From: Pseudomonadota bacterium
Lineage (GTDB): Bacteria > Vulcanimicrobiota > Vulcanimicrobiia > Eremiobacterales > Eremiobacteraceae
Direction: 5' to 3'
Assembly (NCBI GenBank): GCA_021325335.1
Contig: JAJPHJ010000067.1
Location: forward strand, 1-64,000
Length of the DNA stretch: 64,000 nt
Shown here: piece by piece, positions 42,348 to 51,528 of the stretch
Numbering within the stretch: the stretch's first letter is position 1
How the letters are laid out: each line of letters starts with the position of its first letter
The notes under the pieces: model-generated
Database searches by the model: none
The model's input: the letters and a program-made list of their open reading frames with translations, nothing else
Told to the model about the DNA's origin: nothing
Position numbers and translations under genes: made by a program

Positions 42348-43775
42348 TCAATGCGCGGTTTGTGGTGACTTCTGCTGGTCTCGGACAGAAAGGAGCCTTT
42401 CTGTGACAGCTGCCACGTGGCTGCCCGCTTCGCCTTCAGTGCCAAATAACGCGGGTTTCATTGCCGGAACTCCAAGTAAATGTGCTTGTGACAAGTAATT
42501 GGCTGCCGACACAAAATGCTTTTGGAGTTCACTCGGTGATCTATCTGCGAGACCGGCGGCGGCATCGATCTGCTTTGCAGCTTCTCGAACATCCTCAACA
42601 GGCACAACCTCTTGGGCAATACTCGGGCCGGCAAGGGTCAGAGGACAGTCCCCGCGGGGTTGTCGTAACGTTAGTATGTCATCAAAGCGATTTGCGCTGC
42701 CATCCCTTTTTGTCAAGAAACTCCTTAGGTCGAATACCACCTTCAGCGTGGCCGCAAGAGAAGAATGATCGAGCACCTTCTTGACGATGGTTTGCTTTGG
42801 GATCAGCGGTGACACTAAGATCGCAGGAACACGAACGCCAAGCAAACTGAAATCGCATTCGGGCGATACACGCCCGTCGGGGTTGGCTGCAGGCCCTGGT
42901 GCTACGTGATCGTAGAACCCTCCATGCTCGTCCCACAGAACAAGAAGAAGTGAATTGTTCCATTGAGGGGAACTTCGAAGGGCCTCGTAGACCGCGGCTA
43001 TCAGCTTCTCGCCCTCGACGACTCCATTGCACGGGTGCTCGTCGTTGGCGGGTTTCCCCAATTTTGTAAAGTAGCGAGGCTCAATAAATGAGTAGTTTGG
43101 TAAGCGCCCTTGGTTACAATCGCGAAAGAATGCTGAGACATTCTCAAAAAACCTCAAATACTTTAGGTTTCGAAGGTTACTTAACATTATTGACTGGGGC
43201 AGATCGGGTGAATGAAAATATATCCGCCAAGTCTTGCCAACGTCCGAGATATTCTCAAATATTGTCCTCATGTTATAGTCACGTGGGTTATTATCCGTGT
43301 AGCCAAGGCTCGTGCAAGCGTGTAAGAAGAATCTATTGGGCCACGTTGGTCCCGGCACTGATGAAAACCAGTGATCACAAAGAGCAAACTCCTTCGCCAA
43401 AGTCGAGAGCACGGGCAATTTTTTCGAAGCAAAACAGTCCATGACGCGGCGTGCGTCTTTCGCCTGCACTCCAGCAACTTGCCCGTAATCATATACGAAA
43501 CCGTTGTTCATTGGCTGGGCATTTGGAGCTGGGCTTACTGATCCAAAAAGTTGAACCGCAACATCGCGGACGTCATGGTTCGCGTCGGGATCAAGGTCAG
43601 GAACATACGGAGCATTGTCCGATACAAGTTCCATCGGGCTCGCAGGGTCTGAAGGGTTGCGGTAGTTAAACTCTTCGCCGGTAAGACCGTCTATTCCGTA
43701 TCCCGGTTCTTGCAGATAACCAGCAAGATGATCGAAGGAGCGATTCTCTAACATCAATACGACAACAGTATCCAT
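42348..43775 (-). CDS. phospholipase C/acid phosphatase-type phosphoesterase
   Basis: 475 aa of the phosphoesterase family: VVLMLENRSFDHLAGYL at the N-terminus, LCDHWFSSVPGPTWPNRFF, NYSFIEPRYF and VLWDEHGGFYDHVAPGP, which hold the metal-binding Glu, Asp and His residues. Members hydrolyse phospholipids or phosphomonoesters. There is no signal peptide before the first motif, unlike many family members, so export route is unclear. Codon use is more AT-rich than the neighbours, pointing to transfer. Confidence 0.9.
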   Translation of the reverse strand: MDTVVVLMLENRSFDHLAGYLQEPGYGIDGLTGEEFNYRNPSDPASPMELVSDNAPYVPDLDPDANHDVRDVAVQLFGSVSPAPNAQPMNNGFVYDYGQVAGVQAKDARRVMDCFASKKLPVLSTLAKEFALCDHWFSSVPGPTWPNRFFLHACTSLGYTDNNPRDYNMRTIFENISDVGKTWRIYFHSPDLPQSIMLSNLRNLKYLRFFENVSAFFRDCNQGRLPNYSFIEPRYFTKLGKPANDEHPCNGVVEGEKLIAAVYEALRSSPQWNNSLLLVLWDEHGGFYDHVAPGPAANPDGRVSPECDFSLLGVRVPAILVSPLIPKQTIVKKVLDHSSLAATLKVVFDLRSFLTKRDGSANRFDDILTLRQPRGDCPLTLAGPSIAQEVVPVEDVREAAKQIDAAAGLADRSPSELQKHFVSAANYLSQAHLLGVPAMKPALFGTEGEAGSHVAAVTERLLSVRDQQKSPQTAH

Positions 43776-43807
43776 CGACTAATTCCCTAATCGTCACGCT
43801 TCCTAGT

Positions 43808-44473
43808 TCAGATTGCGAGGGCCCCAAGCGTATTGTCGTCGCCATTGATTCGATCTAGATCGACATCGCCTGTGATCCCATCAATGCGACCATTACTTTC
43901 ATGCTGCCAGATAACCCAATCACGCCAGCCACCTGGCAGGGTGGGCTCAGCGTCACCATTGTATTGAGCTAGCCAGAGGGGATGACCAGCAAAGGCATCA
44001 CAACCATTCATCTTGCTGTTCCAAAAACCATAGGAGGTGTAAACAAGAATGTGTCGGCCACCAAGAGCTTGTTCGATGTGAGTCAGGAACGTTGACAAGA
44101 CATGGACCAAATGCGTCACGTCTGATAGTCCATCGGTGACCTCAACATCCACCATGGGGACAAGATCACCTTTTTTCGGGTTAACTGTCTGCAAGAATAT
44201 GTTAGCCTGAACCGCTGGATCGGTGTTAAAATGCAAAAAGTGATAGGCGCCACGCATGATCGAAGGTTGTTGTGCCAGGGCCCGCCAGTTTCGAGCAAAC
44301 TCCGCGTCGACGCAAGTACTACCCTCAGTCGCTTTTACATATGCAAACTTGACGTTGCTGGACACAGCCACTGTAGCCCAATCTATTAGCCTTTGATAAA
44401 CTGACACATCGACGCCGTTGATCGCATATTGCTGTGACACACCATTTGGCAAACCACCTTTAGCTGTCGCCAT
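43808..44473 (-). CDS. GH25 muramidase (lysozyme)
   Basis: 221 aa. GVDVSVYQRLIDWATVA, FAYVKATEGSTCVDAEFARNW, MRGAYHFLHFNTDP, PMVDVEVTDG (the DxE catalytic pair), LVYTSYGFW and HPLWLAQYN follow the GH25 barrel in order. It cleaves the glycan backbone of peptidoglycan. No signal peptide is seen. It is encoded next to a phosphoesterase and a secreted protein in a less GC-rich segment; a toxin-like or lytic role is possible. Confidence 0.92.
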   Translation of the reverse strand: MATAKGGLPNGVSQQYAINGVDVSVYQRLIDWATVAVSSNVKFAYVKATEGSTCVDAEFARNWRALAQQPSIMRGAYHFLHFNTDPAVQANIFLQTVNPKKGDLVPMVDVEVTDGLSDVTHLVHVLSTFLTHIEQALGGRHILVYTSYGFWNSKMNGCDAFAGHPLWLAQYNGDAEPTLPGGWRDWVIWQHESNGRIDGITGDVDLDRINGDDNTLGALAI

Positions 44474-44530
44474 ATCGTCCTGTCAACGCTCCTTTGAGCC
44501 GCAGGCCATCTGTCAGCTTCCAATCGAAAG

Positions 44531-45739
44531 CTATTTTTGCGGCCCAAACGTGAATCCGATGAACCACATTCCTCTGGAGGCGGTTATTGTCGGCACGGCC
44601 GCACCTACGGCGATCGGGTTATTTACATCATATCCGGGCTGCGGCGTCGCATATGGACCTACGAGGTACCCAGCCGTCACAAAAAGGTACTGAAACAAGC
44701 CCACGGATGGACCGATCCCGTAGGCGAGGTTAGCCTGACCCGAGACCGTGATGCCGGCTCCCGGGCTGAGATAGAAGCATGTTTCTGTGCTCACACATGC
44801 TAGCCTTAAATGCACCATGCCGAAATAAGCGGTATTCGAGCTGGTCCCAATTTGGACTGTCGCTGTCGGCGGGCTGCTTCCGTTTGTCGTTTGTGCCACA
44901 AAGTTTCGCTGAGGGAGAGTTGTAAAGATCACCCCGCCGCTAGCTGTAACCTCCATCGGACAGCTTGCTGTAGCGGTAAAACTCTGACTCTTGGTGGCAT
45001 CGGAACGACTCGTCAGCGTTAGGGTAAAGGTTGTTGTCCGGCCACCCAGCCCTTGAAACGAACATGTCTCTCGCGACGTGCGTTGGAAGTCTCCCTGTGC
45101 TAGCGTGGCGTCTAGGTCTCCAAAAGCCGAGGTGACTTTAAGAGCGGACTTCTTGAAATCATCGACCGACTTTTTATCGGCGGCCGTGGCGCCAGTGTAA
45201 GCAATTAGATCCGCGTCCAACGTGCTCGAGCTCATTACGATCAGTATTTGCAAGTCGCTAACAACATATTTGTCGGCAAGGGAGACGGCGGGATCAATTG
45301 ATGGGTTGCTGACGTAAGCTGAATTGATCGCTGTTGCAACAGCCGCTTGAAGTGTTTCGATATCCGCGGGCGTGGAAGAAAGTGTTGTCTTGGCGAGATT
45401 AAGATCACACTCAAATTTCTTCGCTGGATCACTTTGACCGCAGGCGTTCGAAATCGCTTTGAAAGCTGATACTGCCACTTTAGGGGGGGTGCCGCCTTGT
45501 GGTGGCGTGAACCCAGTTGGCGCATTGGGACCAGCAATATCGATGGCGTTCTTTTTGAGAGCGACGAAGTATGCAACTGGATTGATGCCCACGAAAGTCA
45601 CCGAAGTAGGTGCTTGAAAAGTGTCCCCAACGCCAGCAAGGCTCGTGACGTTGACGTTGTCATCTGCTCCGGCCGGAGTTCCCAAGAAGATAAGAACGAA
45701 TATAACCGATGATGCTATGGTTCTAGAGTGAGGTAGCAT
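44531..45739 (-). CDS. secreted protein with possible C-terminal beta-barrel/anchor (402 aa)
   Basis: ATG 45739 with GGGCGAAAG upstream gives signal peptide MLPHSRTIASSVIFVLIFLGTPAGA. The central part is Ser/Thr/Ala-rich with predicted helices (PADIETLQAAVATAINSAYV). The last 120 residues are beta-rich (QANLAYGIGPSVGLFQYLFVTAGYLVGPYATP) and end in MWFIGFTFGPQK, an aromatic-ending outer-membrane-like tail. No family recognised. Confidence 0.7.
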   Translation of the reverse strand: MLPHSRTIASSVIFVLIFLGTPAGADDNVNVTSLAGVGDTFQAPTSVTFVGINPVAYFVALKKNAIDIAGPNAPTGFTPPQGGTPPKVAVSAFKAISNACGQSDPAKKFECDLNLAKTTLSSTPADIETLQAAVATAINSAYVSNPSIDPAVSLADKYVVSDLQILIVMSSSTLDADLIAYTGATAADKKSVDDFKKSALKVTSAFGDLDATLAQGDFQRTSRETCSFQGLGGRTTTFTLTLTSRSDATKSQSFTATASCPMEVTASGGVIFTTLPQRNFVAQTTNGSSPPTATVQIGTSSNTAYFGMVHLRLACVSTETCFYLSPGAGITVSGQANLAYGIGPSVGLFQYLFVTAGYLVGPYATPQPGYDVNNPIAVGAAVPTITASRGMWFIGFTFGPQK

Positions 45740-45781
45740 CTTTCGCCCTTTCAAGCCGAAGCTTTTTCGCAGCGCATGCGC

Positions 45782-46159
45782 TTAAGTGATCTTGTCGCCT
45801 GCCCGATAGGCAGGCGCATGTGAGCGCCACATCGAGCCCATTTTCACGACTCGATGCCCGCTAAGGTTGCGTGAGCGACCAACGCGTCGCTTAGATAAGG
45901 CTTGCCTGTAGAGCTCACCCCGCTGGATCTCGACCGCCTGGGCGAAGATAGCGCAGCCAGCGGCAAAGTCCGACAGACCCGAATCATTGCCCGATTGATG
46001 GCGCCAGACGACAGCCTTGCCTTCGAGCACCACTTTCCAGGCGTCGCACAGGCTCACGCCGAGGACTTCGGCCGTTTGCATGACGAGCTGGGGAGCTCCG
46101 TAGAGATTGTGCCGGATCGAGTCGATGTGCTTTTCAAGGTCTTGCGGAATGAGCTTCAT
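45782..46159 (-). CDS. hypothetical protein (125 aa)
   Basis: Reads MKLIPQDLEKHIDSIRHNLYGAPQLVMQTAEVLGVSLCDAWKVVLEG, a helical N-terminal half, with a basic C-terminal tail (LSKRRVGRSRNLSGHRVVKMG). No family is recognised. GGAG lies about 14 bases before the ATG. Follows the same strand as the GH25 and secreted genes. Confidence 0.45.
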   Translation of the reverse strand: MKLIPQDLEKHIDSIRHNLYGAPQLVMQTAEVLGVSLCDAWKVVLEGKAVVWRHQSGNDSGLSDFAAGCAIFAQAVEIQRGELYRQALSKRRVGRSRNLSGHRVVKMGSMWRSHAPAYRAGDKIT

Positions 46160-46327
46160 GCGTCAGGCAAACTCCGATCGAGGCCACATGAGGCGAGTGG
46201 TGCAAATATGGACCGGACGGTCGCCGAGGGATCGAGACCTTGCCGTCCCCACAGGGCCGGCACTGGACCCCGCAAAAGTGGGCCCCAGCCTTCCCGGACC
46301 CTAAGTGCTAGGCTTTGGCTAAGCTCG

Positions 46328-46486
46328 TTACTTAGGAAGTTGCGGCGTATCGTCTTGAGCCGAACGCGTTGTATTCTGCGAATGAGCCTGGAGCTGCGTC
46401 ATCATGGAACCGGCCGTGCTGCAAGCCGTGAGTGAGAGCACCGCGATAGCAATGATGGGCACGATGAAACGACGCGCCTTATCCAT
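46328..46486 (-). CDS. small lipoprotein (52 aa)
   Basis: Below the track's length cut-off. Reads MDKARRFIVPIIAIAVLSLTACSTAG..., a textbook lipoprotein signal with lipobox LTAC (Cys22), then a 30-residue polar tail ending DDTPQLPK. GAGG lies seven bases before the ATG. It would be an entericidin-like or other small envelope lipoprotein; no family is recognised. Divergent from the LuxR-type regulator, whose start is only 18 bp away. Confidence 0.7.
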   Translation of the reverse strand: MDKARRFIVPIIAIAVLSLTACSTAGSMMTQLQAHSQNTTRSAQDDTPQLPK

Positions 46487-46504
46487 AGTGAAACCTCGCT
46501 TCAG

Positions 46505-49294
46505 ATGAAAACGGGGACGAAGACCAAGCTGGACCCTAGCGTAAGCGAGGAAGCCCGCTCACTCACTAGTGGAACCCCTAGTCGTAAGCCCGGGACCCCG
46601 TGGATTTCATCTGCACCGCTCGTAGGCAGACACGGCGTGCTCGCCGTGCTGACCCAAGGCCAGCGACCGTGCACCATCATCTTTGGCGAACCGGGAATCG
46701 GGAAGACCCGGTTGCTGGCCGAGGTTCGCCAGCACCTCGGAGCAGACGCCTATAGCGTCGCTTGCCTGCCAACCAGGTCATCGATCCCGCTCGATCCGAT
46801 CGTCGCTCTCGTTCGTGCAATGCACCGTTCGGGTCGCATCGCGTCGGCGGAAGTCCGAGGCGTATCGGCATCCCCGGAGGGGGACCGCATCGTCTGGGCC
46901 TGCGAGGCGCTCGGCCATGCCGCCTCAGCCGACCCCCTCCATATACAAATCGATGACCTGCACGTCGCAGATGATCGCACGCTCGAGGCGGTGCGTTATT
47001 GCGTGGCGCGCCTGTGCGATCTGCCCATCACTTGGCAACTCGCTTCGCGGCGCAGCAATCCAGGCGTCCTGGATCTAGCCTCAGATCTCGAACGCGCAGC
47101 ACTCGGGCGCGTCATCCATCTTGGTGGGCTCAAACTTGACGATCTGCGGACGCTTGCCACGCGGTTGCGTCCTCATGCCGATTTTGACGACGCACAGATC
47201 GCCGAACTCGCGCGACTCACCGGTGGCAACCCACTCTATGCGGAACTGCTGCTCGTCGCGCCGTTGTTGGGAAGCGGGTCCGCATCGAGCGATTTGCGAC
47301 AAGCCCTTCGCAAGCGGATCCAAGCGTTGTCCAGCGAGACCCGTGGCCTCGCTGGGTGGCTCGCGGTGAATGGCGATGCCCTTTCCAGTACGGAACTGGC
47401 CGTCATCACGAAGCGCTCCCCGGGTCAAGTGGCTCACCAACTTGCAGAGTTGACCAATGAATCCGTCATAGAAGAGCACGACGGCTCATTCCGATTCCGA
47501 CATGAGCTCTTGCGCGAAGCCTGCTACGAATTGTTGGACGAGAGCGAGCGCAAGCAGATGCACCTGTCGTTAGCCGCTCGCTGCAAGAATGATTGGAGTT
47601 ACGCCGAGCACCTCCACGGTGCGGGCTTGTTCGATGAAGCAGCAGCGCGTTACAGAAAAATCGGCTGGGAGAGCCTCGATTGTCAGGCGCCGACAGAAGC
47701 GCTCACCGCTTTTGAAAGCGCACTCGAACGGAGCGAGCGCCTCTCGATCGCAGCGATCGAGTCCGCCGGAGGCCAAGCCGCAGCGCTACTCGCCTTGGGA
47801 AAGGTGAGCGAAGCTCAATCCGCATTCGGTCTCTTCGAGACCAACAGCCGGGATCTGCCCAAAGAGACTTGCGCAAGAGTCCGTACGGTGTATGCCGAGA
47901 CGTTGTGGGACGTCACCGACGACGAGGGTGCTGCCCTGCCGATCGCGCGACAGGCGCTCGAGGACGCCCCCGCGGCGCCCGAGCTCATCCCTCGACTCCA
48001 CTACATTATCGGCTCGATTGAAGAACGCGCGGGCAATCTCGCAGAGGCAAGCGAGATCCTCAATCGTGGAATAGCGATATGCGAACGTCCGCGCGATGAC
48101 CGCGCACGCGTCCGCCTCGTAGGATGGCTGGGTGTGGTCTTGGCACGCTTGGGCAAGGTGCACGAGAGCCTTGCAATGCTTGCGGCCGTCGCGAACGAAG
48201 CCGAGAGGCTAGACCTTCCTGATGAACTCGCACGCTGCTGCGTGATCTTGTGTTATGTGGCCCACATGGCGGGCGATAAGCAGACCTACGAGCACTGGTG
48301 CCGAGTAGGTCTTAACGCGCACGGGCCTCGTTCCAAAGCCATCGAGGCAACGCTTCGTTCGAACCTCGCAACTGTTGCTATCAACCAGGGCCATCTAAAG
48401 GAAGCGCTTGGCTTGACCGTTGCCGCCGAGGCGTCCATCGTGGCGGCGAGGTCAAGCTTGCGCAACCGCCTGGTCTGTTCTCAAGCGCAGCTGTACGCGA
48501 TGCTCGGAGACTTCGAAGCTGCCGTTCGAGTGCTTCAGGCGGCCCGGGATAGCTCGCTCACGAAAGCCGAGCGCAGGGCGACTGCCTTTACGTCGGGGTT
48601 CGTCGACGAACTGCGCGAGCGACATGACGACGCCATGGTGCACTACCGCGCGGTTATTGCAGACCGAGACCGGGCCGATCCGGGAGAAGTCTACGAAGTT
48701 CGGGCCTTGAGCGGTCTCGTACGGTTGACTGCACTGCGAGATGGTCCGACGAGCGCCGAAGCGGGTCTCGTCCAGCTGCGGGAAATAGCCGACCAGGGGT
48801 GGCCGATCGCCATGCGCTCACTGGATGAGGCCGAGGGCTGTCTCGCGCTTATCCGGGGGGATCCCCAAGGCGCGACCACGCTCCTCCAAGCGGCACGGCA
48901 ATGCGAGTATCCTTTCTGGCGTGCGCATCTGGAGTTGCTGGTCGCGCGCCTGACTGAGGATCGGCAACTTTTCTTGGAAGTGATAGAAAGCTTTGACCTC
49001 ATGGGCGCGCGGGTTGCGGCCGATCGAGCTCGAGGTCTGGCTCGAGCGCTCGGACTGAGGCCCGGACGCAAGCGTGAGATGCATGGCGCGCTTTCGTCGC
49101 GCGAAGAGTCGGTCGCGTTTCTCATAGGAAATGGAAAGACCAATGCGGAGATCGGCGAGATCTTGCACATCAGCAGCCGAACCGTTGAATACCACGTGGG
49201 CAACATCTTGAGCAAATGCGGGTTGCGCTCGCGCGTAGATATAGCGAGGTTGCTGGCCGCAGGGCAACCGTTAGGTCCCCCGGCCAGTGCCTGA
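46505..49294 (+). CDS. MalT-type LuxR regulator with AAA ATPase
   Basis: 929 aa. Walker A FGEPGIGKTRL at about 60-70 and Walker B LHIQIDDLH near 150 form a STAND/AAA_16 ATPase. A long TPR-like helical middle follows. The C-terminal 65 residues are a LuxR/GerE helix-turn-helix: LSSREESVAFLIGNGKTNAEIGEILHISSRTVEYHVGNILSKCG. ATP-dependent signal-integrating transcription factor; inducer unknown. It may govern the divergent small lipoprotein gene. Confidence 0.93.
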   Translation: MKTGTKTKLDPSVSEEARSLTSGTPSRKPGTPWISSAPLVGRHGVLAVLTQGQRPCTIIFGEPGIGKTRLLAEVRQHLGADAYSVACLPTRSSIPLDPIVALVRAMHRSGRIASAEVRGVSASPEGDRIVWACEALGHAASADPLHIQIDDLHVADDRTLEAVRYCVARLCDLPITWQLASRRSNPGVLDLASDLERAALGRVIHLGGLKLDDLRTLATRLRPHADFDDAQIAELARLTGGNPLYAELLLVAPLLGSGSASSDLRQALRKRIQALSSETRGLAGWLAVNGDALSSTELAVITKRSPGQVAHQLAELTNESVIEEHDGSFRFRHELLREACYELLDESERKQMHLSLAARCKNDWSYAEHLHGAGLFDEAAARYRKIGWESLDCQAPTEALTAFESALERSERLSIAAIESAGGQAAALLALGKVSEAQSAFGLFETNSRDLPKETCARVRTVYAETLWDVTDDEGAALPIARQALEDAPAAPELIPRLHYIIGSIEERAGNLAEASEILNRGIAICERPRDDRARVRLVGWLGVVLARLGKVHESLAMLAAVANEAERLDLPDELARCCVILCYVAHMAGDKQTYEHWCRVGLNAHGPRSKAIEATLRSNLATVAINQGHLKEALGLTVAAEASIVAARSSLRNRLVCSQAQLYAMLGDFEAAVRVLQAARDSSLTKAERRATAFTSGFVDELRERHDDAMVHYRAVIADRDRADPGEVYEVRALSGLVRLTALRDGPTSAEAGLVQLREIADQGWPIAMRSLDEAEGCLALIRGDPQGATTLLQAARQCEYPFWRAHLELLVARLTEDRQLFLEVIESFDLMGARVAADRARGLARALGLRPGRKREMHGALSSREESVAFLIGNGKTNAEIGEILHISSRTVEYHVGNILSKCGLRSRVDIARLLAAGQPLGPPASA

Positions 49295-49315
49295 CACCTC
49301 AGGCAGTGCGCTTAG

Positions 49316-49924
49316 TCATTTTGCGGTCGGATGCACGCTCACTCGATAGCCCGCCGATAATACGGCGATCGTTGCTCTCGGTGTGAGAACGACGACGCGG
49401 CCGCTTGTCGGGCGCTTCTGTCGTTCCACGTATCCGGTCGGAGACCAGGCGAGGATCTGTTTTCCGAGGACGAGCCAGGCGCGGCCGTCGATTGCAATGT
49501 ATGACCCGTCTGGCAGCGCGGCTGCGTGCTCTTCGTACGTCCGCTTCGCACGCGGGCCTGCACGCCTGTCGTCCTGAAGCTTGCGGTCGATGATATCGGC
49601 GCTCACCGGCGCGCCGTGGCAACGAACCCACAATTCGCGAAAGCGCTTGTAATCGACGTTGCGGCATTCCGCGCAGGGGCGATGGCCCGCCGCAAACGCC
49701 GTCGCTTCATCGAGAAAGAAGAGCTCGGTGTAGGAGTGCGGCCGCATGACGATCCGGTGCCGGCCGCGGAACTCTAACCGGCATACAAGCCAGTGCCGCA
49801 CCTGCGAATATCGGATGACGCGCCGGGCTTCATCGTGGAGGATCCCGCGGTTGCCCATAACGAGACCGCGTCCCTCGAGAGCGACGATATCCCCAAAAGG
49901 AGTGACGCGGTTTTGCAGCGGCAC
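49316..49924 (-). CDS. Ada-like zinc-binding domain protein (202 aa)
   Basis: Coding similarity starts at the GTG at 49924: MPLQNRVTPFGDIVALEGRGLVMGNRGILHD, then WLVCRLEFRGRHRIVMRPHSYTELFFLDEATAFAAGHRPCAECRNVDYKRF. GHRPCAECR matches the metal-binding Cys motif of Ada-like methylphosphotriester domains. Conserved bacterial protein of unknown function; nucleic-acid binding is likely. It begins eight bases after the stop of the serine hydrolase gene, so they probably form an operon. The longer track start lies inside that gene. Confidence 0.8.
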   Translation of the reverse strand: MPLQNRVTPFGDIVALEGRGLVMGNRGILHDEARRVIRYSQVRHWLVCRLEFRGRHRIVMRPHSYTELFFLDEATAFAAGHRPCAECRNVDYKRFRELWVRCHGAPVSADIIDRKLQDDRRAGPRAKRTYEEHAAALPDGSYIAIDGRAWLVLGKQILAWSPTGYVERQKRPTSGRVVVLTPRATIAVLSAGYRVSVHPTAK

Positions 49925-49932
49925 GTGACCGG

Positions 49933-51438
49933 CTATTGCGGTTCTGCGCGCACCGTGCTGAGAATCTCGGGCACGAGGCTCTTGATGTAGTCGCTCCACA
50001 CGGGATACTGGCCGTAGTTCGCCGCCGTTATCAAGAGCGTCATGTCCAGCTGGGGAAACACGAATAACAGTTGGCCGCCATTGCCGCCGGCGCTGATCGC
50101 TTTGATCTTCCGCGCGCCGATCGGATATTGGTAGAGGTGCCAACCCCACCCATAGTCGCCGATCTCCCCTTTTACGGTGCTACGTTTCGTCGCGACTTGC
50201 TGCAGCCACGCGCCGTCGATGATCGGCGTGCCGTTCCAGTGCCCACCGCTCAAGAACAACTGCCCGAACTTCAAGAAATCACGCGGGCGAAAGCGGTCTC
50301 CTCCGCCCATGTAGGCCTCATCCGAGGGCGGCGGCATGAGCCACATGGCGTAGCGCCCGAATTGCATGGGTCCAGCGAACCGCGATGCGAAGTATGCAGG
50401 CAGCCACTGCTGGGTCTGCTGCGCGACGATCGCTCCCAGCAGGTTGATCCCCGCGGTGCAATAGACGGCAAGCGTTCCCGGAGCCGCCTCCATGGGCAGA
50501 TCGAGGGTGTACTTATACCAGTCCGGCTGCTTGGTCTGGGATTGCATGACGTCTTCATTGCCCGGTGAGTTGTCGTCGTTGTCGTCGCAAGCATAGCCGG
50601 ACTGCATCGACATCAGATCGGCAATCGTCATGTTCCTTTTGAGACGATCGTTGTTGGCGACCGGCGCGTCGTTCTTCAGCAGATCGTAGACCCGCGACTG
50701 AGGGTTAAAGGTGGCACCAGGCTCCTCCATAGCACGACCCACGAGCAACGTCGTCACGCTCTTGCCGGCCGAGCGCATGTCGTGCAGCCCGTCTCTTTCG
50801 AATCCATTGAAGTAGGCATCGAGCACCAACTTGCCGTGGCGCGCGATGGTCAGGCTTTGGATGTACGGAGCGCGCAGCGATGTGGGCGCCTGGGCGGTGA
50901 CGCTTTCGATGATCGAGACGAGCTGCGGCGTGTCGATGCCTTCGGTTTGCAGCGAGGCCACTTGCCATCCGTCATCGGTCTGTCGTGGGACCTGATACGC
51001 GTACGGCCCGACGTCGGAGCTTGTCCGATGCAAGACGAATGTGCCTGGAAGCGGATCGAAGTGGAAGCTCAGCGTGTCCGCTTGAGCATCGTACTGGCCG
51101 ACGATGCTTTGCTGGCCTTGAGCCGCAAGCGTGACGGTGTTGCCGTCCACCGCGACCGCGCGAGGGCCGATACCGGCTCCGAAGTTCTGCTCGGGATTGC
51201 GAATGAACGCGGATAACGAACCGTCGGCTCGCGCTGTGATGTAGAGGTTCATGCTCATAATATCTTGGAGCGGCGTGGGCTCCTGCGCGCCCGGCGTCAC
51301 CCACCGATAGGTGAGGGTGCCGGTCGGATCTTGAACCCACAGTCCCTCTCTCGCGCTGCCTTGGCCGGTTGGGTAATTTTGTTGGCCGGCCCACACACCC
51401 ACAAGGTTCAGGGTCAATAACAACAAGGCGACAAGCAT
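49933..51438 (-). CDS. secreted serine hydrolase, beta-lactamase/PBP fold
   Basis: 501 aa with a hydrophobic N-terminal signal (MLVALLLLTLNLVGVWA). Residues 18-150 form a beta-rich extra domain. The hydrolase domain has SxxK in RSAGKSVTTLL, a Tyr motif in YCTAGINLLGAIV and GGNGGQLLFVFP in place of KTG, as in many S12-type esterases. GGGDRFRPRDFLKFGQLFLSGG is the typical C-terminal helix. Exported hydrolase or peptidase, substrate unknown; beta-lactamase activity is not implied. Confidence 0.85.
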   Translation of the reverse strand: MLVALLLLTLNLVGVWAGQQNYPTGQGSAREGLWVQDPTGTLTYRWVTPGAQEPTPLQDIMSMNLYITARADGSLSAFIRNPEQNFGAGIGPRAVAVDGNTVTLAAQGQQSIVGQYDAQADTLSFHFDPLPGTFVLHRTSSDVGPYAYQVPRQTDDGWQVASLQTEGIDTPQLVSIIESVTAQAPTSLRAPYIQSLTIARHGKLVLDAYFNGFERDGLHDMRSAGKSVTTLLVGRAMEEPGATFNPQSRVYDLLKNDAPVANNDRLKRNMTIADLMSMQSGYACDDNDDNSPGNEDVMQSQTKQPDWYKYTLDLPMEAAPGTLAVYCTAGINLLGAIVAQQTQQWLPAYFASRFAGPMQFGRYAMWLMPPPSDEAYMGGGDRFRPRDFLKFGQLFLSGGHWNGTPIIDGAWLQQVATKRSTVKGEIGDYGWGWHLYQYPIGARKIKAISAGGNGGQLLFVFPQLDMTLLITAANYGQYPVWSDYIKSLVPEILSTVRAEPQ

Positions 51439-51528
51439 CTTTTGGCCTCCTACCCGGCGGAGAGTTCCAGGCGCCGTGCTGCGCCGCTTGCCTAAAGAGA
51501 GGCTTATTTTAGACGTTTACGACCAGGA

